Below are positions 1 through 4,367 of a stretch of DNA of 8,079 nt, one piece after another. Made by a program: the position numbers and the translations under genes. Below the pieces are notes generated by a model. That model was not told the DNA's origin, did not search any database, and worked only from the letters and a program-made list of their open reading frames with translations. The DNA lies in contig CAZXFG010000035.1 of NCBI GenBank assembly GCA_964640515.1, positions 1 to 8,079 on the forward strand, in the 5' to 3' direction. The first letter of the stretch is position 1. Every line of letters starts with the position of its first letter. This stretch comes from CAZXFG01 sp964640515 (GTDB lineage: Bacteria; Patescibacteriota; Patescibacteriia; Magasanikbacterales; GWA2-37-8).

Positions 1-29
1 ATTTCTGAACCGCATACACGCTGTTATAT
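1..29 (+). repeat. 3' half of an attC-like recombination site (site 0)
   Basis: This segment closely matches 661-690, the 3' half of the complete site at 502-690. The 13 bases at 5-17 are identical to 666-678, and the core GTTATA at 23-28 is identical to 684-689. By analogy it holds an L' arm (about 7-20) and an R' core (23-29). The 5' half would lie before the window. I read it as the boundary of cassette A. The similarity is seen directly; the attC-like role is inferred. Confidence 0.6.
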
Positions 30-508
30 GCTGCTGTGCCCGACCTTATTTAGTAGACAAAATTACGACTCCAGCAACTATTAATACTATAGCAAGATAA
101 TGAATTGGATTTAGCGTTTCTTTCAGAAAAGTCAGGCCAAGAACAGCCCCGACTAAAACTGAACCGCCTATAATTATTGGGATGCCTACCGAAGCAGGAA
201 TACCTTTTGAAAAAACAAAAAACGATGTTATCTCAGCTAACCCGACAAAAACTCCTGCGAGGATTGCAAACCAAACTCCTTTTTGAGAAATAACTAAGGG
301 GCTGTTCGTCATCTTCAAAATAATGAGAATTATCCCACCCACTAGGGCTGCTACAATTTGAAGAATGACCGCCCCAACTATTTGATTGATGTGGCCTGAC
401 GAAACTTTTATGAAGACATTATACGCTCCATAAAAGACTGCGGTGATGAGTGCTAAAAAAATCCAATTCATATGTTTATTTTAACAGGTTAGGGCACAAT
501 GGCATAAC
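23..508. mobile_element. Cassette A: inverted-repeat-bounded unit with an EamA-type gene
   Basis: The unit runs from core GTTATAT (23-29) to core GCATAAC (502-508). Inside the cores, TGTGCCC (35-41) is the reverse complement of GGGCACA (492-498). ACC (43-45) pairs with GGT (487-489) across a one- or two-base offset. It holds one gene, on the minus strand, filling nearly all the space. The arms are shorter and less perfect than those of cassettes B and C, so this is the weakest of the three units. It is read as a cassette because the same layout recurs twice more downstream. Confidence 0.55.
46..471 (-). CDS. EamA/DMT-family small membrane transporter-like protein
   Basis: This 141-residue protein is almost wholly hydrophobic, with about five predicted membrane segments (near residues 3-22, 31-53, 65-87, 92-113 and 120-138). 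The C-terminal part has the EamA look: a glycine-rich helix, then FLKETLNP, then a last helix ending in GVVILSTK. Classical EamA transporters have two such domains in about 300 residues; this is a single-domain form that would probably work as a dimer in the cytoplasmic membrane, exporting or importing a small metabolite. The substrate cannot be told. The start is ATG at 469-471, with no Shine-Dalgarno sequence. A TAAAAT box (minus strand, 478-483) lies only a few bases upstream, which would give an almost leaderless transcript; this is a weak inference. It is the sole gene of cassette A, and its stop codon lies at the edge of the left arm. Confidence 0.8.
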   Translation of the reverse strand: MNWIFLALITAVFYGAYNVFIKVSSGHINQIVGAVILQIVAALVGGIILIILKMTNSPLVISQKGVWFAILAGVFVGLAEITSFFVFSKGIPASVGIPIIIGGSVLVGAVLGLTFLKETLNPIHYLAIVLIVAGVVILSTK

Positions 509-690
509 GTTTCCGAGTATGCGAAGCCGCGTCGTTGTTTTTAGCACAAACTTACACATTCATATGACCTTATTTTAGCAGATTTAACCTCCAATTTCAA
601 GAAGCGTGGTTTGGGTGAAGAAGATAGCGATACCTTATTAAAAGTTATAAATTTATCGCTATTTTCTGAACCGCATACTCGGTGTTATAC
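502..690 (+). repeat. attC-like site 1, between cassettes A and B
   Basis: The site has the order R'' GCATAAC (502-508), L'' (513-523), a central spacer, L' (672-682), R' GTTATAC (684-690). L'' and L' are perfect 11-base reverse complements, and the R cores match at 6 of 7 bases. The R''-L'' gap is 4 bases and the L'-R' gap is 1 base, the same as in site 2. The central spacer holds a second hairpin (619-667). At 189 bases it is longer than usual integron attC sites. No credible gene lies between the cassettes. The attC reading rests on layout, not on a covariance-model search. Confidence 0.6.
619..667. repeat. Internal hairpin of attC-like site 1
   Basis: Positions 619-632 and 654-667 form a 14-base inverted repeat with one mismatch, or a G-U pair in RNA. 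The innermost 9 bases (ATAGCGATA against TATCGCTAT) are perfect. The loop is 21 bases and contains CCTTATTA. TTTGGGTGAAGAA (610-622) precedes and overlaps the left arm. Both motifs recur in the hairpin of site 2. Confidence 0.65.
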
Positions 691-761
691 GTTGTTTTGC
701 CAAACAAATAATTACCTTATTATTCGAGCCCTTTTGAAATTTTTCGGGGGCGGAGCTGGCC

Positions 762-790
762 TTGTTTTTTTGCTTAAACTGTGCTATTGT
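762..790 (+). promoter_or_regulatory. Sigma-70-like promoter of the cassette B gene
   Basis: A -35-like TTGTTT (762-767) is followed by a 17-base spacer and a -10-like TATTGT (785-790). The -10 box is preceded by TGC, which makes it an extended -10 element. Transcription would start near 797, leaving a leader of about 40 bases before the strong ribosome binding site. The -35 lies in a T-rich run and is not a consensus match, so the extended -10 probably carries most of the signal. Confidence 0.5.
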
Positions 791-835
791 GTTATGTCTG
801 GCTATGATGGTCGGACATCAACAAAAGGAGAGGCC

Positions 836-1132
836 ATGGATACCAAAAAGTTGCCGCCCGTTGCCGTGACAGTCGAGATGCCCGAGTCGGGACACTTGGA
901 AGCAGGGCAGGAGGTGACCCTGACCTTCCACGCCATTCCGGACTGGGTGCTGGGCAACCTCGGCTTCGTGCTGGAGGCGCTCGGCGGAGACCTTTCGCAG
1001 GAGGGCAACTCGGGCGGCAACGTCGTCTGTCGTCTGAAGCTGACGAAGGACGTGCAGGTGTTCAGCCCCGCCCACATCCGCAACGGTGTGATGCAGGGCG
1101 AGCGCCAGATCTTCACCAGCGACGACCGATAA
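836..1132 (+). CDS. Hypothetical protein, GC-rich orphan of cassette B
   Basis: This is a 98-residue protein that I do not recognise. The start at 836 is set by an AAGGAG ribosome binding site (825-830) five bases upstream, one of the clearest in the window; the open frame extends further upstream but without support. The sequence has short alternating hydrophobic stretches (VAVTVEM near the start, EVTLTFHAI, VVCRLKLTKDVQVF), suggesting a small beta-rich fold. There is no signal peptide, membrane segment or cysteine pair. It is soluble and mildly acidic to neutral. A sample line (901-960) is about 65% GC, against about 25% at 1201-1260, and codons end mainly in C or G. That contrast, its own promoter and its own terminator point to recent acquisition. 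No function is proposed. Confidence 0.7.
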   Translation: MDTKKLPPVAVTVEMPESGHLEAGQEVTLTFHAIPDWVLGNLGFVLEALGGDLSQEGNSGGNVVCRLKLTKDVQVFSPAHIRNGVMQGERQIFTSDDR

Positions 1133-1153
1133 CCCGTGGCGAAGGAGGACAAC

Positions 1154-1206
1154 GCCCCGTGTCGGAAAGTTCTTCGGAACAATCTGGCACGGGGCTTCTT
1201 CATTTT
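1154..1206 (+). terminator. Intrinsic terminator after the cassette B gene, with a nested UUCG hairpin
   Basis: GCCCCGTG (1154-1161) pairs perfectly with CACGGGGC (1188-1195), followed by the T-rich TTCTTCATTTT. Nested inside is GTTC-TTCG-GAAC (1169-1180), a stem closed by the very stable C(UUCG)G tetraloop. The outer stem encloses 26 bases, longer than a standard terminator loop, and the T tract is interrupted. It could therefore act as a terminator, an RNA-stabilising 3' structure, or both. It begins 21 bases after the stop codon. Confidence 0.65.
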
Positions 1207-1266
1207 CAAAAAAATTTCAAAAGGGCTCAATTCAAAATGTCAAAATTATTTGTTTGGCAAAATTGC

Positions 1267-1418
1267 GTATAACGTATCGGCATCATCTGAAGTTTTTGGC
1301 TCTCTCCATTATTATAATTTATAAAGAAAAGAGAGACAAAAATTTGGGTGAAAGAATTTTTTATTCCTTATTATAATTAATATTGAAAAATTCTTAAACC
1401 AGATATGCCGTGTTGTGC
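1267..1418 (+). repeat. attC-like site 2, between cassettes B and C
   Basis: The order is R'' GTATAAC (1267-1273), 4-base gap, L'' CGGCATCATCTG (1278-1289), spacer, L' CAGATATGCCG (1400-1410), 1-base gap, R' GTTGTGC (1412-1418). L'' and L' are reverse complements except for one extra C in L'' (1284). A single extra base in L'' is a hallmark of integron attC sites, where it becomes an extrahelical base in the folded bottom strand. The length is 152 bases, just above the usual range. The spacer holds an AT-rich hairpin, plus a smaller CTCTC/GAGAG pairing near 1302 and 1331. No gene is seen here. Confidence 0.65.
1343..1395. repeat. Internal hairpin of attC-like site 2
   Basis: AAGAATTTTT (1352-1361) and AAAAATTCTT (1386-1395) form a perfect 10-base inverted repeat around a 24-base loop. 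TTTGGGTGAAAGAA (1343-1356) precedes and overlaps the left arm, and CCTTATTA lies in the loop, both as in site 1. The stem bases themselves differ from site 1 while the fold is kept. Confidence 0.6.
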
Positions 1419-1445
1419 GATGTTGTGAGGCAACCGCCCCGGACA

Positions 1446-1751
1446 TTATTCCGTTCTATCTAAAATTATCCTTTGTTTGAAACCTCCACGTTCTTCCGCT
1501 TTTTTCTGGCGAACTTTCTCTAGTGCTTGTAAGTCCACTCCTTTCAGAGCACAAATTGCATGTAAAACTTCTAAAATATCAGCGGCTTCTTCCACGCACG
1601 GATTTTCTAAAAATTCACCAACCTCTTCGTGCAATTTGCGCGACAAAGCCTCCTCGTACTCTTTATCCTCAGCAATACGTGTTATAGCTTTCTCACCTTT
1701 ATTTTCTATAATGTTGGGGATATTATCCCTAACTAGTTTATTGTACTCCAT
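1446..1751 (-). CDS. MazG-like / COG4997-type nucleoside triphosphate pyrophosphohydrolase
   Basis: This 101-residue, all-helical protein has the signature of the small all-alpha NTP pyrophosphohydrolases: YNKLVRDNIP at the N-terminus (residues 3-12), then KLHEEVGEF and EEAADILEVLHAI, and a C-terminal KKAEERGGFKQRIIL. The acidic pairs E43/E46 and E55/D58 fit the ExxE...ExxD motif that binds magnesium in this superfamily. Such enzymes convert NTPs, often damaged or non-canonical ones, to NMP and pyrophosphate in the cytoplasm (house-cleaning). The length is normal for the family, so the gene appears intact. The start is ATG at 1749-1751, with no Shine-Dalgarno sequence. It is the only gene of cassette C. 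MazG-type enzymes are known cargo of integron cassettes in Vibrio, which suits this setting. The precise substrate cannot be inferred. Confidence 0.88.
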   Translation of the reverse strand: MEYNKLVRDNIPNIIENKGEKAITRIAEDKEYEEALSRKLHEEVGEFLENPCVEEAADILEVLHAICALKGVDLQALEKVRQKKAEERGGFKQRIILDRTE

Positions 1752-1796
1752 AAGAAAAAAGCGGAATTAAAATTTATTAGGTTGCCTCACAATTTC

Positions 1797-1803
1797 GCAC
1801 AAC
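1797..1803. repeat. Terminal core GCACAAC at the integrase end of the array
   Basis: This core is the exact reverse complement of the R' core at 1412-1418 and closes cassette C. Unlike the other cores it has no recognisable partner arms downstream: no L''/L' pair and no TTTGGGTGAA hairpin follow before nusA. It is either the attI-like site next to an integrase gene, or a truncated attC. The location just upstream of the integrase remnant favours attI, but one 7-base core is thin evidence. Confidence 0.4.
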
Positions 1804-1821
1804 TACGTATAAACCAACTCG

Positions 1822-1850
1822 TTGAAAATTTGGCTAGGATATGATAAAAT
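1822..1850 (+). promoter_or_regulatory. Sigma-70-like promoter upstream of the integrase remnant
   Basis: TTGAAA (1822-1827), a 17-base spacer and TAAAAT (1845-1850) give a good promoter match. Transcription would start near 1857, about 25 bases before the ATG at 1882. The promoter lies 18 bases beyond the last recombination core, so it would drive the remnant away from the array. Confidence 0.55.
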
Positions 1851-1881
1851 TTTTGTATAAACTTTAAATCATAAGAGGGGT

Positions 1882-2028
1882 ATGATTCAAAGCCACTATT
1901 TTCCCAGCCAGGATCCAATGGTTAAGCTAAAACAAGAGATGAAATTGCGGAATTTTAGCCAAAAGACCATCAAAAGCTATACCTATTATATTATGTGTTG
2001 CCCTAAATGGTCAAATGGGGCGGAGTAG
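1882..2028 (+). pseudogene. Truncated N-terminus of a tyrosine recombinase (integrase remnant)
   Basis: An open frame of 48 codons runs from ATG 1882 to TAG 2026-2028. Residues 13-37 include VKLKQEMKLRNF and SQKTIKSYTYYI, the typical first two helices of the core-binding (SAM-like) domain of XerC/XerD, phage and integron integrases. Those proteins are about 300 residues long. Here homology stops near residue 37, the next residues (CCPKWSNGAE) do not fit, and the catalytic domain with its R-H-R-Y residues is absent. A second in-frame ATG at 1918 could also be the start. The remnant points away from the array with the last core just upstream, the geometry of an integron intI gene. Family membership is fairly clear for so short a fragment; calling it IntI rather than Xer is inference from position. 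Confidence 0.65.
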
Positions 2029-2034
2029 CGCGAT

Positions 2035-2063
2035 TTGACAACCGAGAAGGAGCGTGGTATAAT
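2035..2063 (+). promoter_or_regulatory. Consensus sigma-70 promoter of the nusA operon
   Basis: TTGACA (2035-2040) and TATAAT (2058-2063) are both perfect consensus boxes with the ideal 17-base spacer. The -35 begins six bases after the stop codon of the integrase remnant. Transcription would start near 2070, giving a leader of roughly 58 bases before the nusA ATG. It is by far the strongest promoter in the window and probably drives all five genes to 6386. Confidence 0.85.
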
Positions 2064-2077
2064 TTTGACAGAATCAT

Positions 2078-2108
2078 AAAACGCTTCTATACGGAAGTCG
2101 TTTTTTTT
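2078..2108 (+). terminator. Terminator-like hairpin in the nusA leader (candidate attenuator)
   Basis: AAAACG-CTTC (2078-2087) pairs with GAAG-T-CGTTTT (2094-2104), with one bulged T and a 6-base loop TATACG. Eight consecutive T residues follow at 2101-2108, partly used in the stem. It lies wholly within the leader, after the likely start near 2070 and before the ATG at 2128. A hairpin with only four G-C pairs and an 8-T tract looks like a weak intrinsic terminator, the type most dependent on NusA. It could therefore feed back on nusA expression; the structure is visible, the regulation is inferred. Confidence 0.55.
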
Positions 2109-2127
2109 AACTAAATTTTATATTTAT

Positions 2128-3351
2128 ATGTCCGAGATAACAAAAGCCATTCAAGCCCTATGCGATGAAAAAAGTCTTTCTTTTGATTCCGTAATGGAAA
2201 CTATTGAGGCCGCTTTGGCTGCCGCCTATCGCAAGGACTTTGGTAATAAACAGCAAAATATTAAGGTGAAGTTTGACCCGGAGAGCGGTGATATGCAGGC
2301 CTGGGATGTGAAGACAATAGTGGAGGATATCGCTGAAGATGTGCTTCTTAAAGCGCAGGAGGATTTAACGGTTCGTCGCGAAAAAGCTCGCGAAGAAAAT
2401 AGGGAGTTGACCGAGGCAGAGTTGGCTGATTTGCCGCGTTTTAATCCCAAAATCGAGTTGATGTTGACCCAGGCCAAGGAAATTAAAAAGAAAGTCAAAT
2501 TGGGAGAGGTGTTGGAGATCCCTTTGGAAATTCCGGGTGAATTTGGCCGCATGGCCGCCCAGACCGCCAAGCAAGTGATAATCCAGAAATTGCGCGAAGC
2601 GGAACGAGGCATGATGTTTGATGATTTTAAAAAGCAAGAAGGACAATTGGTTGTGGGCACTATCCAGCGGGTGGAAAGGGGAAAAATATTGGTGGATTTG
2701 GGAAAATTATCCGGAGTCATGCCGGCCGATCAGCAAATTGACCGTGAGTTTTACCGTCCCGGCAGTCGGATGAAATTTTATGTGGCATCAGTGAATCTGA
2801 CCGCGCGCGGACCGGAGGTTTTGCTTTCTCGCAGTCATCCCAACATGGTGCGGGAAATTTTTCGTTATGAAATTCCGGAGATTAACGAGGGGGTAATTGA
2901 AATTAAAGGCGTGGCTCGCGATGCCGGTTATCGTTCCAAAGTATCAGTCTTTACCGCTGAAGATTCCATTGACCCAATCGGTTCTTGCATCGGCCAGCGC
3001 GGCGGACGCATCAATACCATTATTGAAGAATTGGGCGGAGAGAAAATTGATGTCATCCAATACAGCGATAATTCTAATGAATATATCAGCCATGCTTTAT
3101 CTCCCGCTAAGGTGGCGCGCGTGGAATTAAATGATGAACAGAAAAGAGCCACAGTGTTTGTGGCGTCAGAGCAATTTTCTTTGGCCATCGGCAGGAGCGG
3201 TCAGAATGTGCGTCTGGCTTCGGAATTAACCGGTTGGAATATTGATGTTCAGCAAGAAGGCGGCGCGCCGGTCCCGGTCGCGGAGACGGAAGATGTTTCC
3301 AGCGAACCGGAAACGGCGGAAATCAAACCAGAAGAAAAAATTGCCGAATAA
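2128..3351 (+). CDS. nusA: Transcription termination/antitermination factor NusA
   Basis: This 407-residue protein binds RNA polymerase near the RNA exit channel and modulates pausing, intrinsic termination and antitermination. The domains in order are: an N-terminal polymerase-binding domain (about 1-165), S1 (about 172-238), KH1 with IGQRGG at 289-294, KH2 with IGRSGQ at 354-359, and an acidic, proline-rich tail (about 376-407). It lacks the two C-terminal acidic repeats of E. coli NusA, as most bacteria do. The N-terminal region carries a lysine- and glutamate-rich helical stretch (about 75-125). The start at ATG 2128 matches the usual NusA beginning; no Shine-Dalgarno sequence precedes it, only AT-rich sequence. 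It heads a tight operon, with yidC 14 bases downstream. The usual neighbours rimP and infB are absent. A terminator-like hairpin in its leader may allow autoregulation. Confidence 0.97.
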   Translation: MSEITKAIQALCDEKSLSFDSVMETIEAALAAAYRKDFGNKQQNIKVKFDPESGDMQAWDVKTIVEDIAEDVLLKAQEDLTVRREKAREENRELTEAELADLPRFNPKIELMLTQAKEIKKKVKLGEVLEIPLEIPGEFGRMAAQTAKQVIIQKLREAERGMMFDDFKKQEGQLVVGTIQRVERGKILVDLGKLSGVMPADQQIDREFYRPGSRMKFYVASVNLTARGPEVLLSRSHPNMVREIFRYEIPEINEGVIEIKGVARDAGYRSKVSVFTAEDSIDPIGSCIGQRGGRINTIIEELGGEKIDVIQYSDNSNEYISHALSPAKVARVELNDEQKRATVFVASEQFSLAIGRSGQNVRLASELTGWNIDVQQEGGAPVPVAETEDVSSEPETAEIKPEEKIAE

Positions 3352-3365
3352 TTTAAAATATTTTT

Positions 3366-4097
3366 ATGTTTTCTTCTCTTTTTCATACTGCTCTATACCA
3401 GCCCCTCTTTAATGGATTCGTGGGTTTGTACAATATTATTCCCGGTCATGATGTGGGTATTGTGATTTTGGCGGTGACTATTTTAATCCGCTTAATCCTT
3501 TATCCCTTGACCTCTTCTTCCATCAAAGCGCAAAAGTCTTTACAGGAATTACAGCCGAAATTAGAGGAATTGAAAAAACAATATGCCGGCGACACGCAAA
3601 AACAGACCCAAGCCACCATGGAGTTGTATAAAAATAACAAAGTGAATCCGTTTGCTTCCTGTCTGCCGTTGCTGGTTCAATTGCCGATTCTGATTGCTTT
3701 GTACATGGTGATGCGCGATGGCCTGGCCTCTACCGATTTGGCGAAAGAACTTTATTCTTTTGTGGTTAATCCAGGCCAGCTAGATTCGGTTTCATTCGGC
3801 TTTTTGAATTTAGCCAAACCCAGCATTGTGCTGGCGTTTTTAGCCGGCATCGCCCAATTTTGGCAGGCCAAAACCATGATTACTAAAAGACCGCCGCAAA
3901 ACGCGGGATCCGGAGCCAAGGACGAGGGCATGATGGCTATGATGAACAAGCAGATGCTGTATCTCATGCCGGTGATGACGGTTGTTATTGGTTTTAGCTT
4001 GCCGGCCGGTTTGACCCTTTACTGGTTTTTCTCTACACTACTAACAGGGTTGCAACAAGTATTTTTGTTTAAAAAAGCGATTCCGTCGCAAAAATAA
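3366..4097 (+). CDS. yidC: Membrane protein insertase YidC/Oxa1
   Basis: This 243-residue protein inserts proteins into the cytoplasmic membrane, alone or with the Sec translocon. It is the short form without the large periplasmic domain of Gram-negative YidC. A first core helix (about 30-48) contains R42 in ILIRLILYP, the conserved positive charge of the hydrophilic groove. A charged cytoplasmic coiled coil (about 52-90) follows, then NPFASCLPLLVQLPILIALY (94-113), a helix around 145-166, and a C-terminal hairpin pair (about 197-235) containing LTLYWFFSTLLTGLQQ. There is no lipobox or cleavable signal peptide. A basic tail (KKAIPSQK) ends the protein. It lies 14 bases after nusA and 9 bases before the PRC-barrel gene. 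The common rpmH-rnpA-yidC-jag context is missing. Confidence 0.96.
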   Translation: MFSSLFHTALYQPLFNGFVGLYNIIPGHDVGIVILAVTILIRLILYPLTSSSIKAQKSLQELQPKLEELKKQYAGDTQKQTQATMELYKNNKVNPFASCLPLLVQLPILIALYMVMRDGLASTDLAKELYSFVVNPGQLDSVSFGFLNLAKPSIVLAFLAGIAQFWQAKTMITKRPPQNAGSGAKDEGMMAMMNKQMLYLMPVMTVVIGFSLPAGLTLYWFFSTLLTGLQQVFLFKKAIPSQK

Positions 4098-4106
4098 CTT
4101 TAAGCT

Positions 4107-4367
4107 ATGCTGGTTGGCTTAAAAAATCTTCTTCACCTTCCCGTAGAGACCAAGTCCGGCGGAAAACTGGGTAAAGTAGTGGAAGTCAATCTGGACACCG
4201 ATGGGCATCTGGTGCGGGAATACATCGTGCGCCCGGCTCTTTTTAGCCAGCGCACTTTTTTGATTCGTCCGGCGCAAGTGATCGCGGTGACGGCGGAAAA
4301 AATGGTCGTTGAAGACGGGGCGTTGAAAGCGACCGAATTGTCTGTCTCAAGCATGATGGCGGTATGA
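4107..4367 (+). CDS. PRC-barrel domain protein
   Basis: This 86-residue protein consists essentially of one PRC-barrel: LPVETKSGGKLGKVVEV (about 11-27), a DTDGH turn, a YIVRP strand, then FLIRPAQVIAVTAEKMVVED (51-70). PRC-barrels are small beta barrels found in the photosynthetic reaction centre H subunit and in the ribosome maturation factor RimM, where they serve as binding modules. As a stand-alone protein its partner is unknown. The start at ATG 4107 lies 9 bases after yidC. Its TGA stop overlaps the ATG of the next gene (ATGA at 4364-4367), so the two are probably translationally coupled. An RNA- or ribosome-related role would fit the operon, but that is a guess. Confidence 0.85.
   Translation: MLVGLKNLLHLPVETKSGGKLGKVVEVNLDTDGHLVREYIVRPALFSQRTFLIRPAQVIAVTAEKMVVEDGALKATELSVSSMMAV

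Larger units (their letters stand above)
684..1273. mobile_element. Cassette B: inverted-repeat-bounded unit with a GC-rich gene
   Basis: The ends are 22-base terminal inverted repeats. Positions 684-705 match the reverse complement of 1252-1273 at 19 of 22 bases, with the three mismatches together in the linker. The gene-side arm TTTTGCCAAAC (695-705) is a perfect 11-base reverse complement of 1252-1262. Inside are a promoter, a gene and a terminator, all on the plus strand, so the unit looks transcriptionally self-contained. The gene is far richer in GC than the flanks, which suggests an outside origin. Confidence 0.65.
1412..1803. mobile_element. Cassette C: inverted-repeat-bounded unit with a MazG-like gene
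   Basis: Positions 1412-1435 match the reverse complement of 1780-1803 at 22 of 24 bases, giving almost perfect terminal inverted repeats. The core GTTGTGC/GCACAAC is perfect, and so is the 13-base gene-side arm TTGTGAGGCAACC (1423-1435 against 1780-1792). The two mismatches lie in the 4-base linker between core and arm. The unit holds one minus-strand gene with little spare space. It is the cassette nearest the integrase remnant and has the cleanest ends. Confidence 0.7.

Noticed and set aside
611..835. Upstream extension of the cassette B gene to give a 173-residue protein
   Set aside because: The extension would run through the recombination site, the promoter and the AAGGAG ribosome binding site that sits just before the ATG at 836. 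Its translation looks random, and its GC content is unlike that of the gene body.
802..1230. Long minus-strand open frames opposite the cassette B gene
   Set aside because: They mirror a GC-rich gene on the other strand, where stop codons are rare. They have no ribosome binding site and give arginine- and serine-rich translations typical of shadow frames.
1159..1272. Short GTG-started frame after the cassette B gene, with AAGGAGG at 1142-1148
   Set aside because: The frame lies on the terminator stem and then in AT-rich sequence up to the recombination core. The product is low-complexity and has no family resemblance. The GGAGG is more likely a chance feature of the GC-rich end.
1..1803. CRISPR array as an explanation of the repeats
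   Set aside because: The repeats are few, imperfect, inverted and spaced by whole genes. There are no short regular spacers and no cas genes.
23..1803. Insertion sequences as an explanation of the inverted-repeat ends
   Set aside because: None of the three units encodes a transposase, no clear target-site duplication flanks them, and the ends share only a 7-base core and differ between units. A non-autonomous element remains possible, but the site layout fits attC better.
2064..2127. Riboswitch or T-box in the nusA leader
   Set aside because: The leader is under 60 bases and holds only one small hairpin, which leaves no room for a ligand-binding domain.
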